DNA of 64,000 bases, taken from assembly GCA_021802555.1 (NCBI GenBank), contig JAJZRU010000013.1, positions 1-64,000 on the forward strand, written 5' to 3'. Under the pieces are notes generated by a model that saw only the letters and a list, made by a program, of their open reading frames with translations, made no database searches and was not told the DNA's origin. The translations under genes were made by a program, and so were the position numbers. How positions within the stretch are numbered: position 1 is the stretch's first letter; each line of letters begins with the position of its first letter. This document shows, piece after piece, positions 19,866 to 27,439 of this stretch. The stretch comes from Pseudomonadota bacterium (GTDB lineage Bacteria > Pseudomonadota > Gammaproteobacteria > Burkholderiales > Thiobacillaceae).

Positions 19866-21659
19866 CTGTTCGACGCCACGGTCCTTCTTCAGTCCCTGCC
19901 CACCCTGCCCGGGGTGTACCGCATGCTCGATGCGGACGGGCAGATGCTGTACGTGGGCAAGGCCAAGGACCTGAAAAAGCGCGTCTCCAGCTATTTCCAG
20001 AAGACCGGCCACTCGCCCCGCATCAGCCTCATGCTCAAGCAGGTGGCGCAGGTGGAAACCACCGTCACGCGCACCGAGGCCGAGGCCCTGATCCTGGAAA
20101 ACAACCTCATCAAAGGGCTCAATCCGCGCTTCAACATCCTGTTCCGCGACGACAAGTCCTACCCCTACGCCCAGCTCACCGGCCACGCTTTCCCGCGCCT
20201 GGCCTATTACCGCGGGCCGCTCGCCAAGCCGCACCAGTATTTCGGCCCCTATCCCAACGCCTGGGCGGCCAAGCAGGCCATCACCCTCATTCAGCGCGTG
20301 TTCCGCCTGCGCACCTGCGAGGATACGGTGTTCAGCAACCGCTCGCGCCCCTGTTTGCTGTACCAGATCCGGCGCTGCAGCGGCCCTTGCGCGGGACTCA
20401 TCAGCGCCGAGGATTACGCGCGCGACGTACACAATGCCGCCCTGCTGCTGCAGGGCAAGGACAACGAACTCACGGCTGCCCTCACCCAGCGCATGGGCGA
20501 ACTGGCCGAACGGCAAGAGTATGAGGAGGCCGCCGCGCTGCGCGACCAGATCCGCAGCCTGGCACGCGTGGGCGAGCAACAGTTCGTCGATGCCGGGCGC
20601 GCCACCGATGCCGACGTTGTCGCCTGCGTAGTCGAACAAGGCCTGCTCGCGGTCAACCTCACCATGATCCGGAGTGGGCGCCATCTGGGCGATCGTACCT
20701 TCTTCCCCGAACACGGCGAAGGCTTCAGCCCGGCCGAGGCGCTGGCCGCCTTTCTGGCCCAGCACTATCCCGACCAACGCATCCCACCCACCATCCTGCT
20801 CAACCAGGCCATCGACGGCGCCGAGCTGGAAGCCCTACTGAGCGAGCAGGCCGGCCATGCCGTGCGCCTGGTGACGCAAACCAGCGGCGCGCGCCGGGTC
20901 TGGGTGGCCATGGCGGAAAAGAACGCACGCCTGGCGGCGCAGCGGCGCCTGCTGGACAAATCCAGCCAGAATCAGCGCCTGGAGAAATTGCGCGAGGCGC
21001 TCGACCTGCCCGCGGCCAGCCGCATCGAGTGCTTCGACATCAGCCACACCCTGGGCGAGGCCACCGTAGCGAGCTGCGTCGCCTTCGACGGCGAAGCGAT
21101 GCGCAAGAGCGACTACCGCCGCTACAACATCACAGGCATCACGCCCGGCGACGACTATGCCGCCATGGCCGAGGCGCTCGCGCGCCGCTACCGCCACACG
21201 GTCATTGGAGATGGCCCGCGCCCGGACCTCGTGCTCATCGACGGTGGCAAGGGCCAGCTCGGGCGCGCCGTCGCGGTGATGGCGGAGCTCGGCCTGAACG
21301 ACATCGCGCTGGTGGGCGTCGCCAAGGGCGAGGAACGCAAGCCCGGCCTGGAAACCCTGGTGTTTCCCGACGGGCGCGAGCTGCATCTGGCGAGCGACAA
21401 TCCGGGCTTCCATCTCATTCAGGCCATCCGCGACGAAGCCCATCGCTTCGCCATTACCGGGCACCGCGCGCGGCGCGCGAAAGCGCGCCTGAGCTCGACC
21501 CTGGAAGACATTCCCGGCATCGGCCCCAAGCGCCGCAAGGCCTTGCTGGAACGCTTCGGCGGCCTGCAAGGCGTCAAGCGCGCAGGCGTCGAAGAACTTG
21601 CGCGCGCACCGGGCATCAGCCGAGAATTGGCGGAAAAAATCTACCAGAGCCTGCACTGA
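19866..21659 (+). CDS. uvrC: Excinuclease ABC subunit C, apparently initiated at CTG
   Basis: UvrC makes both incisions in nucleotide excision repair. The 597-residue protein shows the GIY-YIG domain (LPGVYRML and MLYVGKAKDLKKRVSSYF), the UVR motif for UvrB contact (about residues 200-235), the RNase H-like second nuclease (ECFDISHT, LVLIDGGKGQLG), and C-terminal helix-hairpin-helix repeats (IPGIGPKRRKALLERFGG). Family proteins begin with M-F-D followed by a segment like LLxxLPxLPGVYRM. The only codon at that position is CTG (19866-19868), and it sits 6 bases after AGGAGG. No ATG, GTG or TTG lies in frame nearby except a GTG inside the GIY-YIG motif. Confidence 0.93.
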   Translation: MFDATVLLQSLPTLPGVYRMLDADGQMLYVGKAKDLKKRVSSYFQKTGHSPRISLMLKQVAQVETTVTRTEAEALILENNLIKGLNPRFNILFRDDKSYPYAQLTGHAFPRLAYYRGPLAKPHQYFGPYPNAWAAKQAITLIQRVFRLRTCEDTVFSNRSRPCLLYQIRRCSGPCAGLISAEDYARDVHNAALLLQGKDNELTAALTQRMGELAERQEYEEAAALRDQIRSLARVGEQQFVDAGRATDADVVACVVEQGLLAVNLTMIRSGRHLGDRTFFPEHGEGFSPAEALAAFLAQHYPDQRIPPTILLNQAIDGAELEALLSEQAGHAVRLVTQTSGARRVWVAMAEKNARLAAQRRLLDKSSQNQRLEKLREALDLPAASRIECFDISHTLGEATVASCVAFDGEAMRKSDYRRYNITGITPGDDYAAMAEALARRYRHTVIGDGPRPDLVLIDGGKGQLGRAVAVMAELGLNDIALVGVAKGEERKPGLETLVFPDGRELHLASDNPGFHLIQAIRDEAHRFAITGHRARRAKARLSSTLEDIPGIGPKRRKALLERFGGLQGVKRAGVEELARAPGISRELAEKIYQSLH

Positions 21660-22234
21660 TGCCCTTCAACCTGCCCAATCTGCTCACCTGGCTGCGCATC
21701 CTGCTGATCCCCCTGCTGGTGGGCGTGTATTACCTGCCGACCGGCTGGCTGGGCGCAGGCAGCGCCAATCTGTGGGCGGCGGCCTTCTTCGTCCTGGCGT
21801 CGATCACCGACTGGCTGGACGGCTGGCTGGCGCGCCGGCTCGGGCAGACCTCGGCCTTCGGCGCCTTTCTCGATCCGGTCGCCGACAAGCTCATGGTGGC
21901 GGCCGCGCTCATCGTCCTGGTCGATCTGCACCGCGCGCCCGCCGTCATCGCCCTCATCATCATCGGACGCGAGATCGCCATCTCCGCCCTGCGCGAATGG
22001 ATGGCCAAGATGGGCAAATCCGCCAGCGTGGCGGTGAGCTTCGTGGGCAAGCTCAAGACCGCCTCCCAGATGATCGCCATCGCCCTGCTGCTCTACCACG
22101 CCCCGCTCGCCGGCCTGCCCGTCGCCGCCGCCGGGACCGTGCTGCTGATGCTGGCCGCCGTGCTCACGCTCGTGTCCATGGCCTATTACCTCTACCTGGC
22201 GGCGCGCGCCTGGTCGGAACCGCGCCCAGGTTGA
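21659..22234 (+). CDS. pgsA: CDP-diacylglycerol-glycerol-3-phosphate 3-phosphatidyltransferase
   Basis: PgsA makes phosphatidylglycerophosphate, the first committed step to phosphatidylglycerol and cardiolipin. The CDP-alcohol phosphotransferase motif DG(x)2AR(x)8G(x)3D(x)3D is present in DWLDGWLARRLGQTSAFGAF followed by LDPVADK. Several membrane helices fill the 191-residue chain. The ATG overlaps the uvrC stop by 1 base, the common uvrC-pgsA pair. Two tRNA genes follow. Confidence 0.96.
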   Translation: MPFNLPNLLTWLRILLIPLLVGVYYLPTGWLGAGSANLWAAAFFVLASITDWLDGWLARRLGQTSAFGAFLDPVADKLMVAAALIVLVDLHRAPAVIALIIIGREIAISALREWMAKMGKSASVAVSFVGKLKTASQMIAIALLLYHAPLAGLPVAAAGTVLLMLAAVLTLVSMAYYLYLAARAWSEPRPG

Positions 22235-22273
22235 CACCGGGAGCAAAATTCTTCAGAATTCGCGGCCTTGAAT

Positions 22274-22349
22274 GCGGGAATAGCTCAGTTGGTAGAGCGC
22301 AACCTTGCCAAGGTTGAGGTCGCGAGTTCGAGACTCGTTTCCCGCTCCA
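22274..22349 (+). tRNA. tRNA-Gly (GCC)
   Basis: A 76-base cloverleaf starts GCGGGAATAGCTC and ends with an encoded CCA. Acceptor arms GCGGGAA/TTCCCGC pair, the anticodon stem AACCTT-GCC-AAGGTT presents GCC, and the T-loop TTCGAGA is standard. It lies 39 bases after pgsA. Confidence 0.97.
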
Positions 22350-22355
22350 ATTACC

Positions 22356-22381
22356 GGGGAAAGCGCACGCTTTCCCCTTTT
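22356..22381 (+). terminator. Rho-independent terminator after tRNA-Gly
   Basis: A perfect 9-bp stem GGGGAAAGC/GCTTTCCCC with a 4-base loop is followed directly by TTTT. It sits 6 bases after the tRNA-Gly gene and 36 bases before tRNA-Cys, so the two tRNAs may be separate or only partly linked transcripts. Confidence 0.8.
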
Positions 22382-22416
22382 CGTTGCGGGCTGGCGCCCG
22401 GCACGAAACCGTTTGC

Positions 22417-22490
22417 GGCGGGGTAGCAAAGTGGTTATGCAGCGGCCTGCAAAGCCGTCTACGCCGGTTCGATTCCGACCCCCGCCTCCA
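22417..22490 (+). tRNA. tRNA-Cys (GCA)
   Basis: A 74-base cloverleaf with acceptor arms GGCGGGG/CCCCGCC, anticodon loop CTGCAAA giving GCA, T-loop TTCGATT and encoded CCA. A tRNA-Leu that often follows in betaproteobacteria is not present. Instead an integrase 5' stub follows about 110 bases downstream. Confidence 0.96.
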
Positions 22491-22603
22491 TCCGCCCCTC
22501 CGCCTTCATCCGCAGCAATCCTCCGGAAAACGCCCACCTCAAGCGTCCCCCTGGGGCATCATTTGGGGTTCTTCGATGCTCCCCGCCGATGCCCAAACAT
22601 CGT

Positions 22604-22654
22604 GATGTCGGATACGAAGGTGCGAGCACTAAAGCCCAAGGGAAAGCCTTACAA
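22604..22654 (+). pseudogene. 5' stub of a tyrosine integrase next to tRNA-Cys
   Basis: An ATG at 22604 reads MSDTKVRALKPKGKPYK, the canonical first 17 residues of P4-type integrases (Arm DNA-binding domain). The frame then diverges within a few codons and stops at 22685. An integrase beginning just after a tRNA 3' end is the normal arrangement of an integrated element, so this is likely the scar of a lost island. Nothing else of the element is recognised before the toxin-antitoxin genes. Confidence 0.6.
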
Positions 22655-22681
22655 GGGGCATCTGCAGTACCGTCCCCCCGA

Positions 22682-22710
22682 TTGACAATATGTAGCCGTC
22701 AGACTACAGT
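22682..22710 (+). promoter_or_regulatory. Toxin-antitoxin promoter with overlapping inverted repeat
   Basis: A consensus TTGACA (22682-22687) and TACAGT (22705-22710) are 17 bases apart. Between and over them TGTAG (22691-22695) and CTACA (22704-22708) form an inverted repeat with an 8-base spacer, a likely operator for autorepression by the antitoxin. Transcription should start at about 22716-22717, which is the toxin's GTG codon itself. Confidence 0.65.
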
Positions 22711-22716
22711 TGTCTT

Positions 22717-23013
22717 GTGATCGAGATTCGGAAGACCGACGTTTTTGCCCAATGGCTCGACGCATTGCGGGACATTCGAGCTCGCGCGAAAGTTCAAGCC
22801 AGGATCGAGCGTCTTGCAGCCGGAAACCCGGGCGATGCCGAGCCTGTCGGCGAAGGTGTTTCTGAGTTGCGAATCGACTACGGCCCCGGTTATCGGGTGT
22901 ACTTCAAACAGCGAGGGCGTGAACTGATCATTCTTCTGGCAGGAGGTGACAAGAACACCCAAGCCGAGGACATCAAGGCAGCCATACGTCTCGCTCGAAA
23001 TCTGTCGGAGTAG
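22717..23013 (+). CDS. HigB/RelE-type addiction module toxin
   Basis: The 98-residue protein begins MIEIRKTDVFAQWLDALRDI and contains SELRIDYGPGYRVYF and ILLAGGDKNTQAEDI, the signatures of the small RelE/ParE-superfamily 'addiction module killer' proteins paired with HTH antitoxins. The start is GTG with no ribosome binding site in front. Toxin precedes antitoxin, as in HigBA. By family it would be a ribosome-dependent mRNA nuclease, but that was not shown here. Confidence 0.9.
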   Translation: MIEIRKTDVFAQWLDALRDIRARAKVQARIERLAAGNPGDAEPVGEGVSELRIDYGPGYRVYFKQRGRELIILLAGGDKNTQAEDIKAAIRLARNLSE

Positions 23014-23018
23014 CCGCC

Positions 23019-23318
23019 ATGACCAAAACCACCACCACTCGTTATGACGTTGCGGAGCACCTCAGAACCCCGGAGGAAATGGCCGCCTATCTCGAAGCCT
23101 GTCTTGAAGAGGCAGACGGCGATGCCGCCTTTATCGCCAAGGCGCTTGGCGACATCGCGCGTGCCAAAGGCATGGCCCAAGTGGCCAGGGATGCCGGCTT
23201 GTCCCGCGAAAGCCTCTACAAGGCGCTTTCCGGTGAGCGCAGCCCCGGCTTTGACACCATACTCAAGGTCATCGGCGCTCTTGGGCTCAAGCTCCATGCA
23301 GAGGCCAGTCACACCTGA
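23019..23318 (+). CDS. HigA-like antitoxin with helix-turn-helix
   Basis: This 99-residue protein starts 5 bases after the toxin. It contains a Cro/XRE-like helix-turn-helix at [20 protein letters not shown], followed by [18 protein letters not shown], the usual core of 'addiction module antidote' proteins. The N-terminal half ([19 protein letters not shown]) is the typical toxin-binding extension. It would neutralise the toxin and repress the promoter at 22682. Confidence 0.9.
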   Translation: MTKTTTTRYDVAEHLRTPEEMAAYLEACLEEADGDAAFIAKALGDIARAKGMAQVARDAGLSRESLYKALSGERSPGFDTILKVIGALGLKLHAEASHT

Positions 23319-23510
23319 CAAGGCGCACCATTGTCCGGATCGACTGGATGGCCGAAGCACCCGCAAGACAGCCAGTCCACAATCTTGCTTGCGTTTCCCC
23401 GAAGGGCATCTCGCCGTGCCCCCCGTTGCCGACATGGCCTGCCGCAAACCGGCGCCATGAAAACCCGCCATGGGCGCATGAGCATTTCTCAACCTGCGGC
23501 CGCGGCGGCT

Positions 23511-23519
23511 TGATAAAAT
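23511..23519 (+). promoter_or_regulatory. glyA: Extended -10 element, probable glyA promoter
   Basis: TGATAAAAT fits an extended -10 (TGnTAAAAT) 27 bases upstream of the glyA start. No convincing -35 hexamer is visible, as is common with extended -10 promoters. The preceding 190 bases after the antitoxin hold nothing recognised. Confidence 0.4.
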
Positions 23520-23545
23520 CACAATTTTTCCAAGCCCTTGCCGCC

Positions 23546-24790
23546 ATGTTCCACACCCTGCCGCTAGCCAAGACCGATCCCGACCTGTGGGCCGCCATCC
23601 AGAAGGAGGCCCGCCGCCAGGAGGATCACATCGAGCTCATTGCCTCGGAAAACTACGCCAGCCCGGCGGTCATGGAGGCGCAGGGTTCGGTGCTCACCAA
23701 CAAATATGCCGAGGGCTATCCCGGCAAGCGTTATTACGGCGGCTGCGAGTACGTGGACATCGCCGAGCAGTTGGCCATAGACCGCGTGAAGAAGCTGTTC
23801 GGCGCGGAAGCCGCCAACGTGCAGCCCAATTCCGGCTCGCAGGCCAACCAGGCGGTGCTCATGGCTTTCTGCAAGCCGGGCGACACCATCATGGGCATGA
23901 GCCTGGCGGAGGGCGGCCACCTCACCCACGGCATGGCGCTCAACATGAGCGGCAAGTGGTTCAATGTGGTGGCCTACGGCCTCAACGCGCGCGAAGAGAT
24001 CGATTACGAGCGCATGGAGGCCCTGGCGCGCGAGCACAAGCCGCGCCTCATCATCGCCGGTGCGTCGGCCTATGCCCTGCGCATCGACTTCGAGCGCTTT
24101 GCCCGCATCGCCAAGGAAATCGGCGCCGTCTTCATGGTGGACATGGCGCACTACGCGGGACTGGTGGCGGCCGGCGTCTATCCCAATCCGGTGCCGCATG
24201 CCGACGTCGTCACTTCCACCACGCACAAGACCCTGCGCGGCCCGCGCGGCGGCATCATCCTCATGAAGGCGGAGCACGAGAAGGCCATCAACTCCGCGAT
24301 CTTCCCCGGCCTGCAGGGCGGCCCGCTCATGCACGTGATCGCCGCCAAGGCCACCGCTTTCCAGGAAGCGCTGAGCAAGGAGTTCAAGCATTATCAGGAG
24401 CAGGTGCTGGACAATGCCCTGGTGATGGCCAAGGTGTTCACCGAGCGCGGCCTGCGCATCGTCTCCGGGCGCACCGAGTCGCACATGTTCCTGGTCGATC
24501 TGCGGCCCAAGAACCTGACGGGCAAGGAGGCGGAAGCGGCGCTCGGCCGCGCGCACATCACGGTGAACAAAAACGCCATCCCCAACGACCCGCAGAAGCC
24601 CTTCGTCACCAGCGGCATCCGCATCGGCACGCCGGCCATGACCACGCGCGGCTTCAAGGAACTGGAGGCGGAGCAGCTCTCCCATCTCATCGCCGACCTG
24701 CTCGATGCGCCCAACGACGAAGCCGTCATCCACCGCGTCAAGGGCGAGGTGGCGAAGCTCACTGCGAAGTTTCCGGTGTATGGGGGGTAA
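23546..24790 (+). CDS. glyA: Serine hydroxymethyltransferase
   Basis: GlyA interconverts serine and glycine while loading one-carbon units on tetrahydrofolate, using pyridoxal phosphate. The 414-residue protein has the N-terminal signature [20 protein letters not shown] and the PLP-lysine segment [15 protein letters not shown]. The start [13 protein letters not shown] at 23546 is the family N-terminus. glyA is normally followed by nrdR in betaproteobacteria. Here a 450-base repeat-flanked module is inserted between them. Confidence 0.98.
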   Translation: MFHTLPLAKTDPDLWAAIQKEARRQEDHIELIASENYASPAVMEAQGSVLTNKYAEGYPGKRYYGGCEYVDIAEQLAIDRVKKLFGAEAANVQPNSGSQANQAVLMAFCKPGDTIMGMSLAEGGHLTHGMALNMSGKWFNVVAYGLNAREEIDYERMEALAREHKPRLIIAGASAYALRIDFERFARIAKEIGAVFMVDMAHYAGLVAAGVYPNPVPHADVVTSTTHKTLRGPRGGIILMKAEHEKAINSAIFPGLQGGPLMHVIAAKATAFQEALSKEFKHYQEQVLDNALVMAKVFTERGLRIVSGRTESHMFLVDLRPKNLTGKEAEAALGRAHITVNKNAIPNDPQKPFVTSGIRIGTPAMTTRGFKELEAEQLSHLIADLLDAPNDEAVIHRVKGEVAKLTAKFPVYGG

Positions 24791-24793
24791 GTG

Positions 24794-24849
24794 AAGGGGG
24801 AAGGGGGAAGGGGGAAGGGGGAAGGGGGAAGGGGGAAGGGGGAAGGGAG
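24794..24849. repeat. 7-bp simple sequence repeat, (AAGGGGG)x7 plus one degenerate unit
   Basis: Seven perfect copies of AAGGGGG (24794-24842) and one variant AAGGGAG begin 3 bases after the glyA stop and end just before the start of the four-helix-bundle gene. The unit length is not a multiple of three and the tract is an obvious slippage site. A degenerate mirror copy (CCCTTCC units) lies on the far side of that gene. Confidence 0.95.
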
Positions 24850-24853
24850 GAAC

Positions 24854-25210
24854 GTGAGGCGAAATCATCGCTCACTCGATGCCTGGCGACAGGCAATGGA
24901 TCTAGTAATCTTGGTTTACCGGGCCACTTCAAGATTCCCCCAGAGTGAACAGTATGGGCTGACGAGCCAGTTGCGACGCGCGGCGGTGTCCGTTCCCGCC
25001 AATATCGCCGAAGGTGCGGCCCGTAATGGAAGCAAGGAATTTTTGCACTTTCTCGGCATCGCGAGCGGCTCGTTATCGGAACTGGATACGCTGACCGACT
25101 TATCCAGACAACTTGGCTATTTGGAAAACCCGGAGGAACTAGATGGGAAGATTGATAATGTATCTGGATTGGTAATGGGACTTGCGTCGTCCATACGCCG
25201 CAAGCTCTGA
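24854..25210 (+). CDS. Four-helix-bundle protein (23S rRNA intervening-sequence family)
   Basis: The 118-residue product has the hallmarks of this family: [40 protein letters not shown] and a C-terminal helix with [18 protein letters not shown]. Members occur inside rRNA intervening sequences, beside diversity-generating retroelements (Avd) or alone. Their cellular role when alone is unknown. I chose GTG at 24854 because the upstream in-frame GTG at 24791 would translate the repeat. The last purine-rich repeat units may act as ribosome binding site. Its GC content is visibly lower than that of glyA and nrdR, which suggests transfer. Confidence 0.85.
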   Translation: MRRNHRSLDAWRQAMDLVILVYRATSRFPQSEQYGLTSQLRRAAVSVPANIAEGAARNGSKEFLHFLGIASGSLSELDTLTDLSRQLGYLENPEELDGKIDNVSGLVMGLASSIRRKL

Positions 25211-25211
25211 A

Positions 25212-25246
25212 CCCTTCCCCCTTCTCCCTTCCCCCTTCCCTTCTCA
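25212..25246. repeat. Degenerate inverted copy of the AAGGGGG repeat
   Basis: Pyrimidine-rich units (CCCTTCC, CCCTTCT) directly follow the four-helix-bundle gene and run up to the nrdR start codon. They are the reverse complement of the repeat at 24794-24849, so the gene is bracketed by long imperfect inverted repeats. They leave nrdR without a purine-rich ribosome binding site. Confidence 0.85.
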
Positions 25247-25247
25247 C

Positions 25248-25703
25248 ATGAAATGCCCCTTCTGCGGCCACCCCGACACCCAGGTGGTGGACTCGCGCCC
25301 CAATGACGACGACACGGCGATACGCCGGCGGCGCCGCTGCACGGCCTGCGACAAGCGTTTTACCACTTTCGAGACGGCCGACATCCGCCTGCCGCAGATC
25401 GTCAAGAGCAACGGCCACCGCGAGGACTATTCCACCGAAAAGCTGCGCGAGGGATTTCGCCGCGCCCTGCACAAGCGCCCGGTATCGACCGAGCTGGTGG
25501 ATGAAGCCATCGCCCGCATCGAGCAGAAATTATTGGCTTTAGGCGAGCGCGAAATCCCCGCGCGCGAGATCGGCGAGCTGGTGATGGGAGAGCTGCGCAA
25601 GCTCGACAAGGTGGCCTACATCCGCTTCGCTTCGGTGTACCGCAGCTTCCAGGACGTGAACGATTTCCGCGACGTCATCAAGGATCTGGGCAAGAACCGG
25701 TGA
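25248..25703 (+). CDS. nrdR: Transcriptional repressor NrdR
   Basis: NrdR senses (d)ATP through an ATP-cone and represses ribonucleotide reductase genes. The 151-residue protein starts [18 protein letters not shown] and has the four-cysteine zinc finger (CPFC ... CTAC), followed by the ATP-cone ([20 protein letters not shown]). The bases before the ATG (CCCTTCTCAC) contain no ribosome binding site. The stop overlaps the ribD GTG start. Likely targets are the two boxes in front of nrdD at 29870-29916. Confidence 0.97.
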   Translation: MKCPFCGHPDTQVVDSRPNDDDTAIRRRRRCTACDKRFTTFETADIRLPQIVKSNGHREDYSTEKLREGFRRALHKRPVSTELVDEAIARIEQKLLALGEREIPAREIGELVMGELRKLDKVAYIRFASVYRSFQDVNDFRDVIKDLGKNR

Positions 25704-26821
25704 GCGAATTTTCCGCCGCCGATTACGGCCACATGGCACACGCCCTGCGGTTGGCGCGCAAGGGGCTGTACACGACCACGCCCAATCCGCGCGTGGGCTG
25801 CGTCATCGTCAAGGACGGCGCGATCGTCGGCACCGGCTGGCACGAGCGCGCCGGCGAAGCCCATGCGGAAATCCACGCCCTGCGTGAAGCCGGCGACGCC
25901 GCGCGCGGCGCGACCGTGTACGTAACGCTGGAACCCTGCGCCCATCATGGCAAGACTCCGCCCTGCGCCGATGCCCTGGTGCGCGCCGGCGTCGCGCGCG
26001 TGGTCGCCGCCATGCAGGACCCCAATCCCAGCGTGGCGGGCGAAGGCTTGGCACGCTTGGCCGCAGCCGGCGTGCAAGTCGAAAGCGGCCTGCTGGAGGC
26101 AGCTGCGCGCGAACTGAATCCCGGCTTCATCAAGCGCATGCTGCTGGGCCACCCCTATGTGCGCCTGAAAACCGCCGCCAGCCTGGACGGCAAGACCGCG
26201 CTCGCCAACGGCGCGTCGCAATGGATCACCGGGGCGGCCGCGCGCGCCGATGCCCAGCGCCTGCGTGCGCGCGCCTGCGCCATCCTCACCGGCTCGGGCA
26301 CCGTGCTGGCCGACGACCCGCGCCTGGACGTGCGCGACTTCGATATCGGCCGTCAGCCCCTCCGGGTGGTGGCGGATACGCGCCTGCGCACGCCGCCGCA
26401 GGCGCGCCTGCTCGCGGGCGGCAAGGCCCTCATCGTGTGCGCCGAGCCGGAGCCCAAGAAAATGGCGGCGCTGGAAGCCGCCGGTGCCAAGATTCTGTGC
26501 CTGCCGGGCAGCGACGGACGGGTGGATTTGGCCGCCCTGCTCGCCCATCTCGCACGCCAGGGCGTAAACGAATTGCACGTCGAAGCCGGCGCGAGGCTCG
26601 CCGGGGCGCTGCTGGCCGCCGGCCTGGTGGACGAATGGGTACACTACGCCGCACCCCTGGTGCTGGGCGAGCCGGGGCGCGGGCTGTTCGCGGGCCTCGA
26701 TCTCACCACCCTGGAGCAAGCGCGCGCCTTTCGCGTCGCGGACGAGCGCCGCGTGGGCCGGGACTGGCGCTTTACCTTGCGGCCGGACACGAGCGCCGGC
26801 CCTGCTACAATGCCGTCCTGA
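25700..26821 (+). CDS. ribD: Bifunctional riboflavin deaminase/reductase
   Basis: RibD deaminates and then reduces the pyrimidine intermediate in riboflavin synthesis. The N-terminal zinc deaminase shows [11 protein letters not shown] and [20 protein letters not shown] with the His/Cys/Cys ligands. The C-terminal reductase begins around [15 protein letters not shown] (about residue 154). Length 373 is standard. The start is GTG overlapping the nrdR stop (GTGA), the typical nrdR-ribD link. Confidence 0.97.
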   Translation: MSEFSAADYGHMAHALRLARKGLYTTTPNPRVGCVIVKDGAIVGTGWHERAGEAHAEIHALREAGDAARGATVYVTLEPCAHHGKTPPCADALVRAGVARVVAAMQDPNPSVAGEGLARLAAAGVQVESGLLEAAARELNPGFIKRMLLGHPYVRLKTAASLDGKTALANGASQWITGAAARADAQRLRARACAILTGSGTVLADDPRLDVRDFDIGRQPLRVVADTRLRTPPQARLLAGGKALIVCAEPEPKKMAALEAAGAKILCLPGSDGRVDLAALLAHLARQGVNELHVEAGARLAGALLAAGLVDEWVHYAAPLVLGEPGRGLFAGLDLTTLEQARAFRVADERRVGRDWRFTLRPDTSAGPATMPS

Positions 26822-26839
26822 CCCGTTTTTCCCCCGCCC

Positions 26840-27439
26840 ATGTTTACCGGCATCATCCAGGCCATCGGCCGCATCCACCGTTTCGAGGCAAAAGGCCCCG
26901 ACGCCCGCCTCGACATCGATGCCGGCGGCCTGGACCTGGATGACGTGCAAGTGGGCGACAGCATCGCCGTGAACGGGGTATGCCTCACCGTCGTGGCGCT
27001 CGCCCCCGGCCAGTTCAGCGTCGATGTCTCCGCCGCGACGCTGTCCTGCACCGCGGGCTTCGTGCCCGGCGCCGAAGTGAACCTGGAAAAGGCCCTGCGC
27101 CTGGCCGACCGCCTGGGCGGCCATCTGGTATCCGGGCATGTGGACGGCGTCGGCACCGTCACGCGCTTCGATCCGGTCAGCGCCTCCACCCTGCTGGAAA
27201 TCGAAGCGCCCCGCGAGCTGGCCCGCTACATCGCGCGCAAGGGCTCGATCACGGTGCAGGGCGTCTCCCTCACGGTCAACCGGGTGGACGACCAACGCTT
27301 CGCGGTCAATCTCATCCCCCATACGCTGGAACAAACCACTCTCAAGCATGTGCAGCCCGGTGCGCGCGTCAATCTCGAAGTTGATCTGATGGCGCGCTAC
27401 GCCGAGCGTCTTGCCACTTTCGACGATCAGCCGACATGA
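26840..27439 (+). CDS. ribE: Riboflavin synthase alpha subunit
   Basis: The enzyme dismutates two lumazine molecules to riboflavin. The 199-residue chain shows the internal duplication of the family: an N-terminal barrel starting [10 protein letters not shown] and a second starting near residue 97 ([14 protein letters not shown]). It lies 18 bases after ribD and overlaps ribBA by 4 bases. The gene is called ribC in some species. Confidence 0.96.
   Translation: MFTGIIQAIGRIHRFEAKGPDARLDIDAGGLDLDDVQVGDSIAVNGVCLTVVALAPGQFSVDVSAATLSCTAGFVPGAEVNLEKALRLADRLGGHLVSGHVDGVGTVTRFDPVSASTLLEIEAPRELARYIARKGSITVQGVSLTVNRVDDQRFAVNLIPHTLEQTTLKHVQPGARVNLEVDLMARYAERLATFDDQPT

Noticed and set aside
22491-22603. 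A third tRNA (tRNA-Leu) after tRNA-Cys
   Set aside because: No cloverleaf can be drawn. The sequence runs into the integrase stub.
24791-24853. GTG at 24791 as the start of the four-helix-bundle gene
   Set aside because: It would translate the AAGGGGG repeat into a Gly/Lys/Glu/Arg run not seen in the family. GTG at 24854 gives the normal N-terminus.
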